A stretch of DNA of 64,000 bases from Lewinellaceae bacterium (GTDB lineage: Bacteria; Bacteroidota; Bacteroidia; Chitinophagales; Saprospiraceae). The DNA is taken from NCBI GenBank assembly GCA_020636215.1, contig JACJYG010000005.1:682001-746000 (forward strand). Reading direction: 5' to 3'. How positions within the stretch are numbered: position 1 is the first letter of the stretch; each line of letters starts with the position of its first letter. Below are positions 18,125-27,264 of this stretch, one piece after another. The translations under genes and the position numbers were made by a program. The notes beneath the pieces were generated by a model. That model saw only the letters and a list, made by a program, of their open reading frames with translations. It had not been told where the DNA came from and searched no databases.

Positions 18125-19324
18125 ATGCCTCGATTTTTACTGCTTCTTTGCCTGATACCGTTCTTATCCACAACCCTGCCGGCGCAGGATGAATTCAAAG
18201 TGGTTGGCTACCTGCCGTACTACCGCTTCAATTATGCCAATCAGATTAACTTCAGCCAGTTGACCCATTTGAATATTGCCTTTGCCAACCCCAATGCTAC
18301 GGGCCTGCTGGATGTTGGGGGGCAGGACATCGCGCCGATCGTGCAGTTGGCCAAACAACAGAACCTGACGGTATTAATTTCTTTAGCCGGCGGAGCCCTT
18401 ACGGACGAATGGGAAGCTGCCTGGAATTACTGGATGCAGCCTAATAAGCGCTCTATTTATATCCACAACATCGTGGAGTATGTATTGGGGCAGGAATTGG
18501 ATGGCGTGGATTTCGACCTTGAATGGAGCCATGTCAACAGTCTGTACAGCCCATTTGTACTGGAGTTGCGCGACTCCATGGACGCCCACGGCCTTTTGCT
18601 CACGGCGGCCCTGCCCGGCACCCACCGTTATCCGGAGATCACGGATGAGGCCCTGGCGGCCTATGATTGGGTTAATATGATGGCCTATGACCTCACTGGC
18701 CCCTGGGCGCCCAATAGCCCTGGCCCGCACTCCCCCTATTATTTTGCGGTCAATGCGATCAACTACTGGCGGGCGCAGGGCGTGCCTTCTGAAAAGCTTA
18801 CACTGGGGGTTCCGTTCTACGGCTTTGATTTCGCCACCAACCCGGTATCTTCCTTTACCTATCGGACCATTGTCAGTCAAAACCCGGCCAATGCCTATGC
18901 AGACCAGGTGGGGCAGGCCTACTATAACGGCATTCCCACCATTCAGCAAAAGACAGAACTGGCCTTGAATGAAGTGAGTGGTATCATGATCTGGGAGATT
19001 GGCCAGGATGCCTACGACGAATTATCTTTGCTCAATGCTATCGACCAGGTGGTCCATGCTACGCCGGTGCGGCAAACTGATGCGCAACCTGATTTGGTGC
19101 AAGCCTACCCCAACCCCTTTGGCGATGCGCTTACCATCGAAAGCCAATCGGATAGTCCACTGGAATTGCGCCTGCTGAGCCTCGATGGCCGGCCTCTACA
19201 GCAATTTAATCTGCCGGCCGGTAGCCAGCAATGGATCAGTACCGCATCGTTGACGCCGGGCTTTTACCTGCTACAGGTGATTGGCGGGCATGGGCGCCAG
19301 GTATACCGTCTGTTGCGGCAGTAG
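18125..19324 (+). CDS. GH18 chitinase-like enzyme with T9SS tail
   Basis: This 399-residue protein has a signal peptide ending near LPAQ. The GH18 barrel begins KVVGYLPYYRFN, and the catalytic motif is LDGVDFDLEW (DxxDxDxE, all present), followed by the NMMAYDLTGPWAP strand and the C-terminal Trp-bearing strand GIMIWEIGQD. The last ~75 residues (VQAYPNPFGDALTIES to YRLLRQ) form a type IX secretion C-terminal domain, so the enzyme should be exported and surface-attached or released. Substrate may be chitin or peptidoglycan/N-glycan GlcNAc linkages; chitin-binding modules are absent. It is convergent with the M4 protease gene, with a repeat array between. Confidence 0.9.
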   Translation: MPRFLLLLCLIPFLSTTLPAQDEFKVVGYLPYYRFNYANQINFSQLTHLNIAFANPNATGLLDVGGQDIAPIVQLAKQQNLTVLISLAGGALTDEWEAAWNYWMQPNKRSIYIHNIVEYVLGQELDGVDFDLEWSHVNSLYSPFVLELRDSMDAHGLLLTAALPGTHRYPEITDEALAAYDWVNMMAYDLTGPWAPNSPGPHSPYYFAVNAINYWRAQGVPSEKLTLGVPFYGFDFATNPVSSFTYRTIVSQNPANAYADQVGQAYYNGIPTIQQKTELALNEVSGIMIWEIGQDAYDELSLLNAIDQVVHATPVRQTDAQPDLVQAYPNPFGDALTIESQSDSPLELRLLSLDGRPLQQFNLPAGSQQWISTASLTPGFYLLQVIGGHGRQVYRLLRQ

Positions 19325-19344
19325 GTATTGCCGGAATGTACTTG

Positions 19345-19541
19345 TATGATACTATTGATACTATTGATACTATTGATACTATTGATACTGTGGATACCCT
19401 AAAGCATCCACAGTATCTAAAGCATCTACAGTATCCACAGCATCTACAGTATCCACAGCATCTACAGTATCCACAGCATCTACAGTATCCACAGCATCTA
19501 CAGTATCCACAGTATCCACAGCATCTACAGTATCCACAGCA
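19345..19541. repeat. 9/18-bp tandem repeat array between convergent genes, with perfect hairpin
   Basis: Copies of GATACTATT (period 9) are followed by about seven copies of the 18-base unit CATCTACAGTATCCACAG. At the junction, GATACTGTGGAT (19384-19395) and ATCCACAGTATC (19406-19417) form a perfect 12-base stem with a 10-base loop. The array fills the gap between the GH18 and M4 stops and could act as a two-way terminator. There are no spacers, so it is not CRISPR. Confidence 0.9.
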
Positions 19542-19544
19542 TCT

Positions 19545-22500
19545 CTAATGAACAAGCCTGGCCGTCCGCACTTCCTGTCCCAGCCGGACGCGCAGCAGGT
19601 AGGCCCCTGCAGGCAGGCCCGGGAGGTCCAGCACAGCGTGGTTATTACCGGCGGACCAGGATTCCTGGCTGCGGTGCAGCATTCTTCCATTCATGTCGAA
19701 TACCTCCAGCATAACGGTTTGAGCACTTTCCACTACCATATCTACCTGAATCTGATCGGCAAAAGGGTTGGGGTATACCTTTAGCCCATCTTCACTGATG
19801 GCCTCTGTTGTACCTACCCAGGGCCGGAAGCCATTGGCGAACCAGCCTCCCCAGCGGGCGCCGGCATTATCGGAAATCAGAATAACGGCACTGCCAACGG
19901 AGTTGATCTTATCGTTGGCCAGGTCCGCAACACCGATGACCCGGTTGCCGGAGTTGTCGAAAGCGTCAAAAATGATCTGGTCGTCCTGTACCGAATAGTT
20001 GGGGTAACCGAGGATACCCTGGTCAAAAATGCTGCCTACATCGCCCGTCTCAAGATTAGTAGCCATAATATGGTATTCATTCGTAAAGGTATTGATCCGG
20101 TCAAAAGCGATGATGTAAGGTGAATTTTTCGCAAAGGAAGGGTTGCCGACACTGGTGTTTTCCGGTAGGGAGCTGAAAAGCTTGGAAACGAGGCCGTCGC
20201 TGAAATTCTGAGTGTTGTTGTTCCACACCCGGATAAAACTGATATCCCAGTACTCGATACCGCCGAAATTGTTTTCAATGCGGTTCAGGGCGTCATACAT
20301 GACCCACTGGCCGGAATGGTCCCATTCCAGCACATCCGGGTATTGGACATCACCTGTTTCAATGCCCTGGGCAAAGGTGGGGTTATAGAGTTCATAAGCC
20401 ACCGGTTGGGGAGAGGCCTCGGTCAGGTCAAAGATATAGAGGAAGTTGTCGTAATCATCCGTCAGGGCGGCCAGGCGATTGCCGTCTTTGGAGATAGCGG
20501 CGTTGCGCCAGATGGGATTGGAACTCAGGCTGCCGGAAGAAAAGTTGTTCTGTTCCCAATTGATAACTATATAACGTAGCGTCTGATCATTGGCCACATA
20601 AACGATGACATTACCATCATCCGAAATACTGGGCTTGCTGAGTGGGCCTATCGTGCTGAGCGGGGTAGCAATATCCTGCCCATCGGGAGTGACGATATTC
20701 AGCACATTATAATTTTCATCCGTGTACAGAATAAACTCCTCGCCGGGGTTGGCGGTATAATCCTGTTGGTAGTTGCCGCCTTGGCCGGCGCCGATACCCA
20801 CGGCATTGAAGGCCGTGGCGGCGGCATTGGCCTCGGTGGCGGAGTACAGGTCCTGGGCGGCAGCGATAACGGCGATGCGCAGGTCGATAAATTGCGAAGA
20901 GCGGCCGAGGTAGTTGGCCAGGGCGCTGTAGTAAACTTTTTCCGCCTTGTCTTTTCCAACTGCTGTGGCGAAAAGTTGGAAGGCTTTATTCGGGATGCCG
21001 CTATTGATGTGTACGCCGGCGTTATCTTCTCCGCCCAGATACTGTTCCGACACATGATCCGGTTGCCAGCCGGGAGTGTTCAGGCTGCTTCCGCCATTGT
21101 GAGGATTACTCAGGTCACGCAGGGCGCCGGTGGGGTAGAAGGCGGTATTGACGATATCTTCCCCAATCTTCCAGTCGTTGCGGTCGATCATGGTGGCGAA
21201 GACGTCGGCCATGGATTCGTTGATCGCTCCGGATTCGCCGAAGTACTCGAGGTTGGCGGTGCTTTGAATTACGCCGTGGGTCAGTTCATGGCCGGTGACG
21301 TCGAGCGCCTTTGCCAGCGGCGCATTGAAAGCCTGGCCGCCATTGCCGTAGAACATAGCTGCGCCATTCCAGAAGGCGTTGTCCATATTGCCGCCATTCT
21401 CGTCGGCTACGTTGATAAGCGAAACGATATTGCCCCCCTGCCCGTTGATAGAGCTTCGGGAATGGGTGTTTTCGTAGTATTTATAAGCTATCCCTGCGTT
21501 GTAATGAGCAGAAACTGCAGTGGGGTTATTCCAGCCGTTATTGTTGGATGTGATATGGACGGCGCTGAAGTTGTTGTTCTGAGGAGAAGTGTTTTGCGCA
21601 TTGATGGTCCAAATCACTCCAACCGGGTCGTTGGGAAAGGATGATTGTGCGGAATTGTGCATGCTTTTCGCGGCATCGATCAGATAGAACAGGCCGCTCT
21701 TTTCGTAAGTGTCGATGGTGCGCGGCTGTCCGAAGAGGTCGTTGGCCACAGCGGTAGCCGGGCCATCGGGTGGAGGAGGCAGGGAAGTACTTTGTTTCCG
21801 GGCCGGAGTGGCGGTAGTGGATATACCTGGCTCGTAGTGGTGGTGGCCTTGTATTTTGCAGATCTCATCCATGGCCTGTAGTACTTCCCCATTTTGCGCG
21901 TCGATCAGAAGACTCCAGCGTTCGGCAAGGTTGGGCGCGAGGCTGAGTTCCCAGGCCAGGTGGGGCGGTTGGGTAGTTTTCTTAGGAAAAAAGACAACCA
22001 GCCTGGCGCTAGCCGCCGCCCCGGGTAGTAGGTGCTGCTCCCATTCTGTCAGGTTTTTGACAGTTGTTCGTGTTTGCAGAAAGGCCCAGCCTTGTTCGAT
22101 TGCAATTTCCTCCGATAGTGATGGATCCAGATTGCGGAGGGTAGGGGTGGGGTAGGAGCGGCCGGTGAGCATGGCTACTTCTCCATTGCGGGTATGCAGG
22201 CTGAGCATAGCCCCATAGATAGGGATGCCCTGGTACTGTTGCTGCAGGCGGATGTGATGGTTCCCCTTATCATCTTTCCCGACAGCGATCAGGGTGAATT
22301 CCGTCAGCGGATCCTGGCAGTGGAGCAGGCTTTTCGCTGCTTCAAGATAGGTATAAGCCTGGATCTCTATGGAAGAACGGCCGGGCAGGTTCAGTAGGGG
22401 GATAGCAGCTTTGCCCTTGATATAGAGTGGCTGCCCGCTTTCCGGGTCCAACAGGGCCTGCAAGGTTTGCCCGGCAGCAGGCGGCAAAATCATTTGTGGC

Positions 22501-22706
22501 CGGCCGGCAAAATCGTAAGAAAGTTGGCTCAACGGCCTTGTTCCGGGAGGGATGGCGGTTGTGGGAAGCTGGCCCAAACGCAGGGCTTCCATCTGATGTG
22601 GGCTTCCCTGATTAGCCGGTATTTTTTGAAGTAGAGGTTTGAGGTTTTGCTGGGCCTGCAGGGAGAACACCAGTGTGGAAAGGAGAAGGATGTAGCGGAT
22701 TTTCAT
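19545..22706 (-). CDS. M4 (thermolysin-like) metalloprotease with propeller and T9SS tail
   Basis: The start is taken at MKIRYILLLSTLVFS (1,053 residues), which gives a proper signal peptide; a longer frame adds 46 basic residues upstream. The propeptide (~20-300) contains an FTP/PepSY-like segment (HIRLQQQYQGIPIYG). The M4 catalytic domain (~325-640) has GHELTHGVI (zinc and catalytic residues, about residue 470) and GAINESMADVFA (third zinc ligand). A TolB/WD-like propeller (~660-960) with ISDDGNVIVYVAND-type blades follows. The last ~80 residues (LKVYPNPFADQIQVD to TARLVH) are a T9SS sorting domain. It is expected to be a secreted protease, self-processed. The combination M4 + propeller + T9SS is typical of Bacteroidota. 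Confidence 0.93.
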   Translation of the reverse strand: MKIRYILLLSTLVFSLQAQQNLKPLLQKIPANQGSPHQMEALRLGQLPTTAIPPGTRPLSQLSYDFAGRPQMILPPAAGQTLQALLDPESGQPLYIKGKAAIPLLNLPGRSSIEIQAYTYLEAAKSLLHCQDPLTEFTLIAVGKDDKGNHHIRLQQQYQGIPIYGAMLSLHTRNGEVAMLTGRSYPTPTLRNLDPSLSEEIAIEQGWAFLQTRTTVKNLTEWEQHLLPGAAASARLVVFFPKKTTQPPHLAWELSLAPNLAERWSLLIDAQNGEVLQAMDEICKIQGHHHYEPGISTTATPARKQSTSLPPPPDGPATAVANDLFGQPRTIDTYEKSGLFYLIDAAKSMHNSAQSSFPNDPVGVIWTINAQNTSPQNNNFSAVHITSNNNGWNNPTAVSAHYNAGIAYKYYENTHSRSSINGQGGNIVSLINVADENGGNMDNAFWNGAAMFYGNGGQAFNAPLAKALDVTGHELTHGVIQSTANLEYFGESGAINESMADVFATMIDRNDWKIGEDIVNTAFYPTGALRDLSNPHNGGSSLNTPGWQPDHVSEQYLGGEDNAGVHINSGIPNKAFQLFATAVGKDKAEKVYYSALANYLGRSSQFIDLRIAVIAAAQDLYSATEANAAATAFNAVGIGAGQGGNYQQDYTANPGEEFILYTDENYNVLNIVTPDGQDIATPLSTIGPLSKPSISDDGNVIVYVANDQTLRYIVINWEQNNFSSGSLSSNPIWRNAAISKDGNRLAALTDDYDNFLYIFDLTEASPQPVAYELYNPTFAQGIETGDVQYPDVLEWDHSGQWVMYDALNRIENNFGGIEYWDISFIRVWNNNTQNFSDGLVSKLFSSLPENTSVGNPSFAKNSPYIIAFDRINTFTNEYHIMATNLETGDVGSIFDQGILGYPNYSVQDDQIIFDAFDNSGNRVIGVADLANDKINSVGSAVILISDNAGARWGGWFANGFRPWVGTTEAISEDGLKVYPNPFADQIQVDMVVESAQTVMLEVFDMNGRMLHRSQESWSAGNNHAVLDLPGLPAGAYLLRVRLGQEVRTARLVH

Positions 22707-22886
22707 AATTGTGTGGTGGTGATTTTGGAATTTGCGGAAGTACCAACGACGAAGGCCATGGGCATTTAAGAGTATGTTAATCTTTCTATAACACCTAAGT
22801 TGAGTAATCTTTTCTAATTTTATCCGATATTTTTTAGCCGCCACTTTTACTTATGTAGTGTTCAAAAAAGCAAGTTCTTTTTTTGA

Positions 22887-22952
22887 GATTTTGAAATGTG
22901 CCTTATCTTCCGGCCTTTTAAAGGCTTCCAGCCTCCACCACATTTCAAAATC
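22887..22952. repeat. Perfect 14-bp inverted repeat upstream of the Cys-rich protein
   Basis: GATTTTGAAATGTG (22887-22900) pairs perfectly with CACATTTCAAAATC (22939-22952) across a 38-base loop. The loop contains a near-palindrome GCCTTTTAAAGGC (22913-22925), and T-runs lie on both sides. It ends 46 bases before the start at 22999, in the gap between divergent genes. It may be a structured leader, terminator or operator. Confidence 0.65.
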
Positions 22953-22998
22953 GGTGATCTTTTTTTTGAAAATTACTTAACGGGTAAAGTAAATAAAT

Positions 22999-23463
22999 AT
23001 GAAGCAATTATTCTTTCTAACCGCTATCTTCGGTTTGCTGGCCGTGGCCAATGTTCAGGCGCAAAGCTGTGCCGGCGCGAGGGCTGCTTGTTGCACTCCG
23101 GCAGAAGCCGCTGCCAAGGCTGCTGCTCTGGACGCCAATATTGAGCAGCGGACCGACCGGAAAACGGGTGAGGTAAGTTACGTTCGCAAAAACGTCTGTG
23201 AAGGTAGTGGCAAGGCTACTTATTCCAAGGTTGAATACTGTAGTAAGTCTGGCAAGTTTGTCAACCTATCTCCGCGGGAGCAATCCTGCACCAAGTCCAG
23301 GCTTTCCTGCACCAGGAGCGCCATGGCTGCCAAAGCCTCTAAAAGCTCTGATCATACTATCGCTCAGAAAGCAGCCTGTGCTAAGGCCTGCTCTCCGGCC
23401 AAAGCCTCCAGTCAACCTTCCAGTAATGGAGCCAGTGCGAAGCTGGTAAAGAACAAACAGTGA
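22999..23463 (+). CDS. Small secreted Cys-rich protein of unknown function
   Basis: This 154-residue protein has a clear signal peptide (MKQLFFLTAIFGLLAVANVQAQ). The mature part has about ten Cys residues (SCAGARAACC, VCEGSG, EYCSKSG, SCTKSRLSCTR, ACAKAC) with many Ala, Lys and Ser. The spacing CAGARAACC suggests disulfides or metal binding. A middle stretch (DRKTGEVSYVRKNVC) may form a beta hairpin. No known family is recognised. It is monocistronic by position, with a perfect inverted repeat in its leader and a tandem repeat hairpin just after its stop. Confidence 0.7.
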   Translation: MKQLFFLTAIFGLLAVANVQAQSCAGARAACCTPAEAAAKAAALDANIEQRTDRKTGEVSYVRKNVCEGSGKATYSKVEYCSKSGKFVNLSPREQSCTKSRLSCTRSAMAAKASKSSDHTIAQKAACAKACSPAKASSQPSSNGASAKLVKNKQ

Positions 23464-23467
23464 ATCG

Positions 23468-23546
<79 letters not shown>

Positions 23547-24083
23547 TCACTTCCCCTTTCCATCCTTAGGTTTTTTTTCCGCTGGTGGGTTTCCTCCTTT
23601 CGGTAGCGTATTGGGATTCACTTTTTTAAGTGGTGAGGGAAGTGGGGCAGGCTTACTTACTGTATCGGAGAATTCCGAATAGAGGTGGCCTTTGCGGTAT
23701 TCCTCCAGCACGTGCTTGACCGTTTCGGTGAGGTTTTTGGGCAGTTCATCCAGATAGAACCATTCCGCTTCCTTGAATTTATGAGTTTCGCGTGCTTTTA
23801 GCTTTCCTTCCCATTTATAGGCTTTAAAATAGAGCACGATCCGGTGCTGGCCGTGGTCTACTTTATGGCGTACGTGAACCAGTTGCAGATCTTCTTCCCG
23901 GAGGGTAATACCCGCTTCCTCGTAGCTTTCCCGAATGAGGGATTGCCGGGCAAATTCATGAGATTCCACATTGCCGCCTACCAGGGAATAATTGCCGCCA
24001 TTGGGTTTGGTCTGCTTGAGCAAAAGTATTTTTCCCTTGTAGTATAGAATAAGGCGCGCTTTAAGAGAAACAGTCTGTTTAGC
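23547..24083 (-). CDS. Nudix hydrolase
   Basis: Starting at MAKQTVSLKARLILYYKG (178 residues); an ATG ten codons earlier (24113) is possible. The Nudix box is complete: GNVESHE, seven residues, then RESYEEAG with a hydrophobic residue following. The fold start ARLILYYKGKILLLKQ and the later HRIVLYFKAY strand fit the family. A Pro/Lys-rich tail of about 25 residues follows the domain. The enzyme would hydrolyse a nucleoside diphosphate linked to another group; the substrate cannot be predicted. It is divergent from the cysteine synthase-like gene. Confidence 0.88.
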   Translation of the reverse strand, partial: AKQTVSLKARLILYYKGKILLLKQTKPNGGNYSLVGGNVESHEFARQSLIRESYEEAGITLREEDLQLVHVRHKVDHGQHRIVLYFKAYKWEGKLKARETHKFKEAEWFYLDELPKNLTETVKHVLEEYRKGHLYSEFSDTVSKPAPLPSPLKKVNPNTLPKGGNPPAEKKPKDGKGK

Positions 24084-24435
24084 CATCTGATCACTGGTTA
24101 CCGAGAAATTCAATGAGAAATAGAGTCAATGCCTGGGTGGTGTTCAAATTCCTGAAAGCCAGGCGCCCGATTTATAAAACCCTACCTTTTGGGCGGGATT
24201 TCTTTTTTTTTTGGCCGTTCATTAGTAATATTGCACAGCTGAATTTACTTTCTGAGTAACACCCAATCGAACGGCCAAGCGCCCAAGCCCCCTTAAACTA
24301 CTCTTGAAGGTAGCTATGAACACTGGTTTTGAAAATTATTGAGGCGAATTTATGATTTTGTTTGCTTCAATAATACCACAGTACGAAGTAAACCTGTTTC
24401 AAAACCAACTTGTTGAGCAAAACAAGCCAGCATTT
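24084..24435. other. Gap without a supported gene
   Basis: This 352-base stretch between divergent Nudix and cysteine synthase-like genes holds no convincing gene. It includes a 10-base T-run (about 24201-24212) and a possible N-terminal extension of the next gene from 24352. No exact Bacteroidota promoter motif was found. Confidence 0.5.
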
Positions 24436-25518
24436 ATGCGATACGATAATGTTTTAGCAACTATTGGCAACACGCCGCTTATTGAATTGAGCCGCATGTG
24501 TCACGATTTTCCCGCCAGAGTTTATGGGAAAGTAGAGGCCTACAACCCAGGCAATTCGGCTAAAGACCGCATTGCTTTATATATGGTTGAGCAGGCCGAA
24601 AAGCAAGGCCTGATCCAGCCCGGAGATACGATCATCGAAGCAACTTCCGGCAATACCGGTTACAGTCTTGCAATGGTTTGCAGTTTGAAAGGCTACCACT
24701 GCGTACTGACGGTATCGAGCAAAGCTTCTCAGGAAAAATTGGCTCTGCTGCGATCTATGGGCGCCGAAGTGATCGTCTGTCCGGCCGATGCCGAACCGGA
24801 AGACCCGCGTTCTTACTACTCCCGTGCGGAACAACTTGCCCGCGATCTGCCTAACTCTTTCTACCTGGGGCAAAATTTCAACCTCGACAATTCCGCCGCT
24901 CATTATTACTCCACCGGCCCAGAGATCTGGCGCGATACGGAAGGCCAGGTGACGCATTACGTGTGTTGCGCTGGTACAGGTGGTACGCTCTCCGGCACGG
25001 CCCAATACCTGAAAGAGCAGAATCCCAATGTTCGGATCGTAGGTGTGGATGCTTATGGCTCCGTTTTAAAGAAATACTGGGAAACCGGCTTGTTCGATAA
25101 GGACGAGATTTATTCCTACAAGGTAGAAGGCCTGGGCAAAACTATCATTCCCGGTAACGTTAATTTCGACCTGATCGACGAATTCATCAAAGTAACGGAT
25201 CGCAGCAGTGCCCATCGCGCCCGTCAACTGGCTCATCTGGAAGGGCTGCTCGTAGGATATTCTAGCGGCGCTGCGATGCAGGCCGTGTTCCGCATCAAAA
25301 GTGAACTGAAACCTACCGATGTAGTGGTGGTGCTTTTCCCCGACCACGGCACGCGTTATCTGGGCAAGATTTACAATGATGAATGGATGAAGCAACAAGG
25401 CTTTATGCCCAACACAGCTGTTTCGGAAGATTCCTACGCCCGCTACCGAAAAATTTACCGCGCTTACCGGATGAAGTACAAGCGCTACTTGCGGCAGACG
25501 TTGCGTAATCTAAGCTAG
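24436..25518 (+). CDS. PLP-dependent cysteine synthase / cystathionine beta-synthase-like enzyme
   Basis: Start at MRYDNVLATIGNTPLIELSRM (360 residues), which matches the family's N-terminus; an in-frame ATG 28 codons upstream has no family support. The PLP lysine lies in PGNSAKDRIA, the substrate loop is EATSGNTGYSLAM, and the phosphate-binding loop is GTGGTLSGTA. The late YSSGAA motif and the HGTRYLGKIYND segment are typical of cystathionine beta-synthase-like enzymes, but the C-terminal CBS regulatory domain is absent. It should act in sulfur amino-acid metabolism (cysteine formation or cystathionine synthesis from serine and homocysteine). Which reaction dominates cannot be decided from sequence. 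A strong terminator follows. Confidence 0.88.
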   Translation: MRYDNVLATIGNTPLIELSRMCHDFPARVYGKVEAYNPGNSAKDRIALYMVEQAEKQGLIQPGDTIIEATSGNTGYSLAMVCSLKGYHCVLTVSSKASQEKLALLRSMGAEVIVCPADAEPEDPRSYYSRAEQLARDLPNSFYLGQNFNLDNSAAHYYSTGPEIWRDTEGQVTHYVCCAGTGGTLSGTAQYLKEQNPNVRIVGVDAYGSVLKKYWETGLFDKDEIYSYKVEGLGKTIIPGNVNFDLIDEFIKVTDRSSAHRARQLAHLEGLLVGYSSGAAMQAVFRIKSELKPTDVVVVLFPDHGTRYLGKIYNDEWMKQQGFMPNTAVSEDSYARYRKIYRAYRMKYKRYLRQTLRNLS

Positions 25519-25547
25519 CACCAAAGGGTTGTGTTTTGCCTGGCCTC

Positions 25548-25592
25548 AAAACAGGCTTCTAACCTATTTGGTTTAGAAGCCTGTTTTTTTTT
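25548..25592 (+). terminator. Rho-independent terminator
   Basis: AAAACAGGCTTCTAA (25548-25562) pairs perfectly with TTAGAAGCCTGTTTT (25573-25587) around a 10-base loop and ends in a run of nine or more T. It lies 30 bases after the cysteine synthase-like stop. Confidence 0.9.
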
Positions 25593-25720
25593 ACCTATAT
25601 AGAACTTGTAGCGGATAAACGACGTTGCCATAATTATACTCAATTCATTTTCTGTTTCCAATAGCAACCCCCTGGTTGCATATGGCTGGATTAAAACACC
25701 ATCTATAAACCTTTTTTTCA

Positions 25721-26383
25721 ATGAAGCAGAAGAATTTTATTTCCAACACCAACACTTCAGTGGACCTTTTTAAGAACCGCTGGCTCAATTACCTCACGCG
25801 CAGCCACATATCTGTTCCCATTAGTATGATGGTCATTTTTTCTGGCTGGCTTTTCTACCGTTCCCTGGAGGTGTCGGGTTTTACAACAATGGAAACCATG
25901 GGTTTATTCGGGGCCGGAATTTTTTTGTTCTCCTTTGCGGAGTATGTCATCCACCGGAATTTGTATCACCTTGAACCGAAGTCGGAAAGGCGCCGGAAGT
26001 TCGCCTATCTGATCCATGGAGTGCATCATGACTATCCGAAAGATAAGTCTCGCCTGGCAATGCCGCCGGCGGGCCTTATTATCTACCTGATCATTTTCTA
26101 CGCCTTGTTTCAGCTCCTTTTCGGGAAATATGGATACGGCCTGTTCTCCGGTTTTGGCATTGGATACGCCTTATACCTGACGGTCCATTATTCCGTCCAC
26201 GCTTTTCGCCCGCCCCGGAATTTCCTGAGGGTGTTATGGACCAACCACGCTATCCATCATTATCAGGATCAGAACGCCATGTATGGCCTGACTTCTCCCC
26301 TGTGGGATTATGTTTTCGGAACGGTAGTGGAAAAAAAGAGCCAACGCAAAGGCCCTGTGGAAGTAACCGTTGAGGAATCCTGA
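25721..26383 (+). CDS. Fatty acid hydroxylase / sterol desaturase family membrane protein
   Basis: This 220-residue protein has four hydrophobic segments and the histidine clusters of the diiron hydroxylase family: HRNLYH, HGVHHDYP, HYSVH and TNHAIHHYQ. The layout resembles bacterial homologues of the fatty acid 2-hydroxylase Scs7/FA2H, so 2-hydroxylation of fatty acids of sphingolipids or similar lipids (found in Bacteroidota) is a reasonable inference. It ends only 3 bases before the stop of the convergent LRR gene; no terminator fits between them. Confidence 0.85.
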   Translation: MKQKNFISNTNTSVDLFKNRWLNYLTRSHISVPISMMVIFSGWLFYRSLEVSGFTTMETMGLFGAGIFLFSFAEYVIHRNLYHLEPKSERRRKFAYLIHGVHHDYPKDKSRLAMPPAGLIIYLIIFYALFQLLFGKYGYGLFSGFGIGYALYLTVHYSVHAFRPPRNFLRVLWTNHAIHHYQDQNAMYGLTSPLWDYVFGTVVEKKSQRKGPVEVTVEES

Positions 26384-26386
26384 ATG

Positions 26387-27205
26387 CTATTGCCCCAGCC
26401 TGGGATTGTTGCGAGCTCTAATATAGATTCCCTTGCCCTCAAGGGTGCCGAGGGAATCTATGTCGTTGTGGGACGCTTCCAGCCATTTCAGCTTTTCAAG
26501 CTTTTCCAGAGACGAAATGGTTTCGAGCCCGCAGGCGTTTAGGTGGAGTTGCTCCAGGTTGATAAGATGGCGGAGCGGCTCAATGCTTTCGAGCGGATTC
26601 CCTTCATCGTACAAACCCAGGGTTAGGTCGGTTAACTGGATCAGGCCGGCCAGCGGTTCAATGCTGCTGATCTGGTTGTTCCAGCAGCACAAGCCCCGAA
26701 GTTTGTGGAGCGCCATCAGCGGCGAGAGGTCGGTGATGCGGTTGTTGTCGCACCAGAGCACTTCCAGGTTTACCAAATGGCGAAGCGGCTCCAAAGACTC
26801 GATCAGGCCATTGAAGTCGCATTCGATCCGTTTCAGATTGGTCAGGTTTTTCAGGCCCGACAGGTTGGATAGCTGGAAGGATATATCCGGGGGGTTGTTC
26901 CGGTGCCGAAAAGAGCCGCTTCCGGTAATATTCAGCTCATCCAAATCAAAGAGGAATTCCAGTTCCTCGTCAGCTGGTTGGTAGCGCTCGAAATTCGCCA
27001 TCCTTTTGAGCTGGAAAACAGCTTCCAGGAAAGCTTTGCGCCATTGTGGTTCGAGGTCGAGCCACCATTGAGCGCGCTTTTCAGGCGTATCGAACCACTC
27101 CGCCGGGCGGTGTTCCCCTTCCTCCAGCATCTGGTTCGTCAGGGCCAGAGCCTTATCGAAGCGTGCCAGGGCATTCTGGTCGATGCGTTTGAGCTGGTTT
27201 TTCAT
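26387..27205 (-). CDS. Leucine-rich repeat protein
   Basis: This 272-residue protein has no signal peptide and is probably cytoplasmic. A charged N-terminal part (1-95) is followed by about seven LRRs of 20-23 residues of the SDS22/internalin type (NLTNLKRIECDFNGLIESLE, HLVNLEVLWCDNNRITDLSP, LEKLKWLEASHNDIDSL). LRRs form protein-binding arcs; the partner is unknown. It follows the J-domain gene by 59 bases on the same strand, suggesting one transcript. Confidence 0.85.
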   Translation of the reverse strand: MKNQLKRIDQNALARFDKALALTNQMLEEGEHRPAEWFDTPEKRAQWWLDLEPQWRKAFLEAVFQLKRMANFERYQPADEELEFLFDLDELNITGSGSFRHRNNPPDISFQLSNLSGLKNLTNLKRIECDFNGLIESLEPLRHLVNLEVLWCDNNRITDLSPLMALHKLRGLCCWNNQISSIEPLAGLIQLTDLTLGLYDEGNPLESIEPLRHLINLEQLHLNACGLETISSLEKLEKLKWLEASHNDIDSLGTLEGKGIYIRARNNPRLGQ

Positions 27206-27264
27206 AAGGTATTAATATTGAATTCGGTTAGTCTGGGAAACAAGCCGGGCCTGTTTGATCTTGC

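Noticed and set aside
19231..19548. Open frame rich in HLQYPQ repeats
   Set aside because: It overlaps the GH18 end and is made of intergenic repeat units.
20766..21644. 292-residue open frame opposite the M4 protease
   Set aside because: Antisense to a clear catalytic domain; composition is that of a mirrored GC-rich gene.
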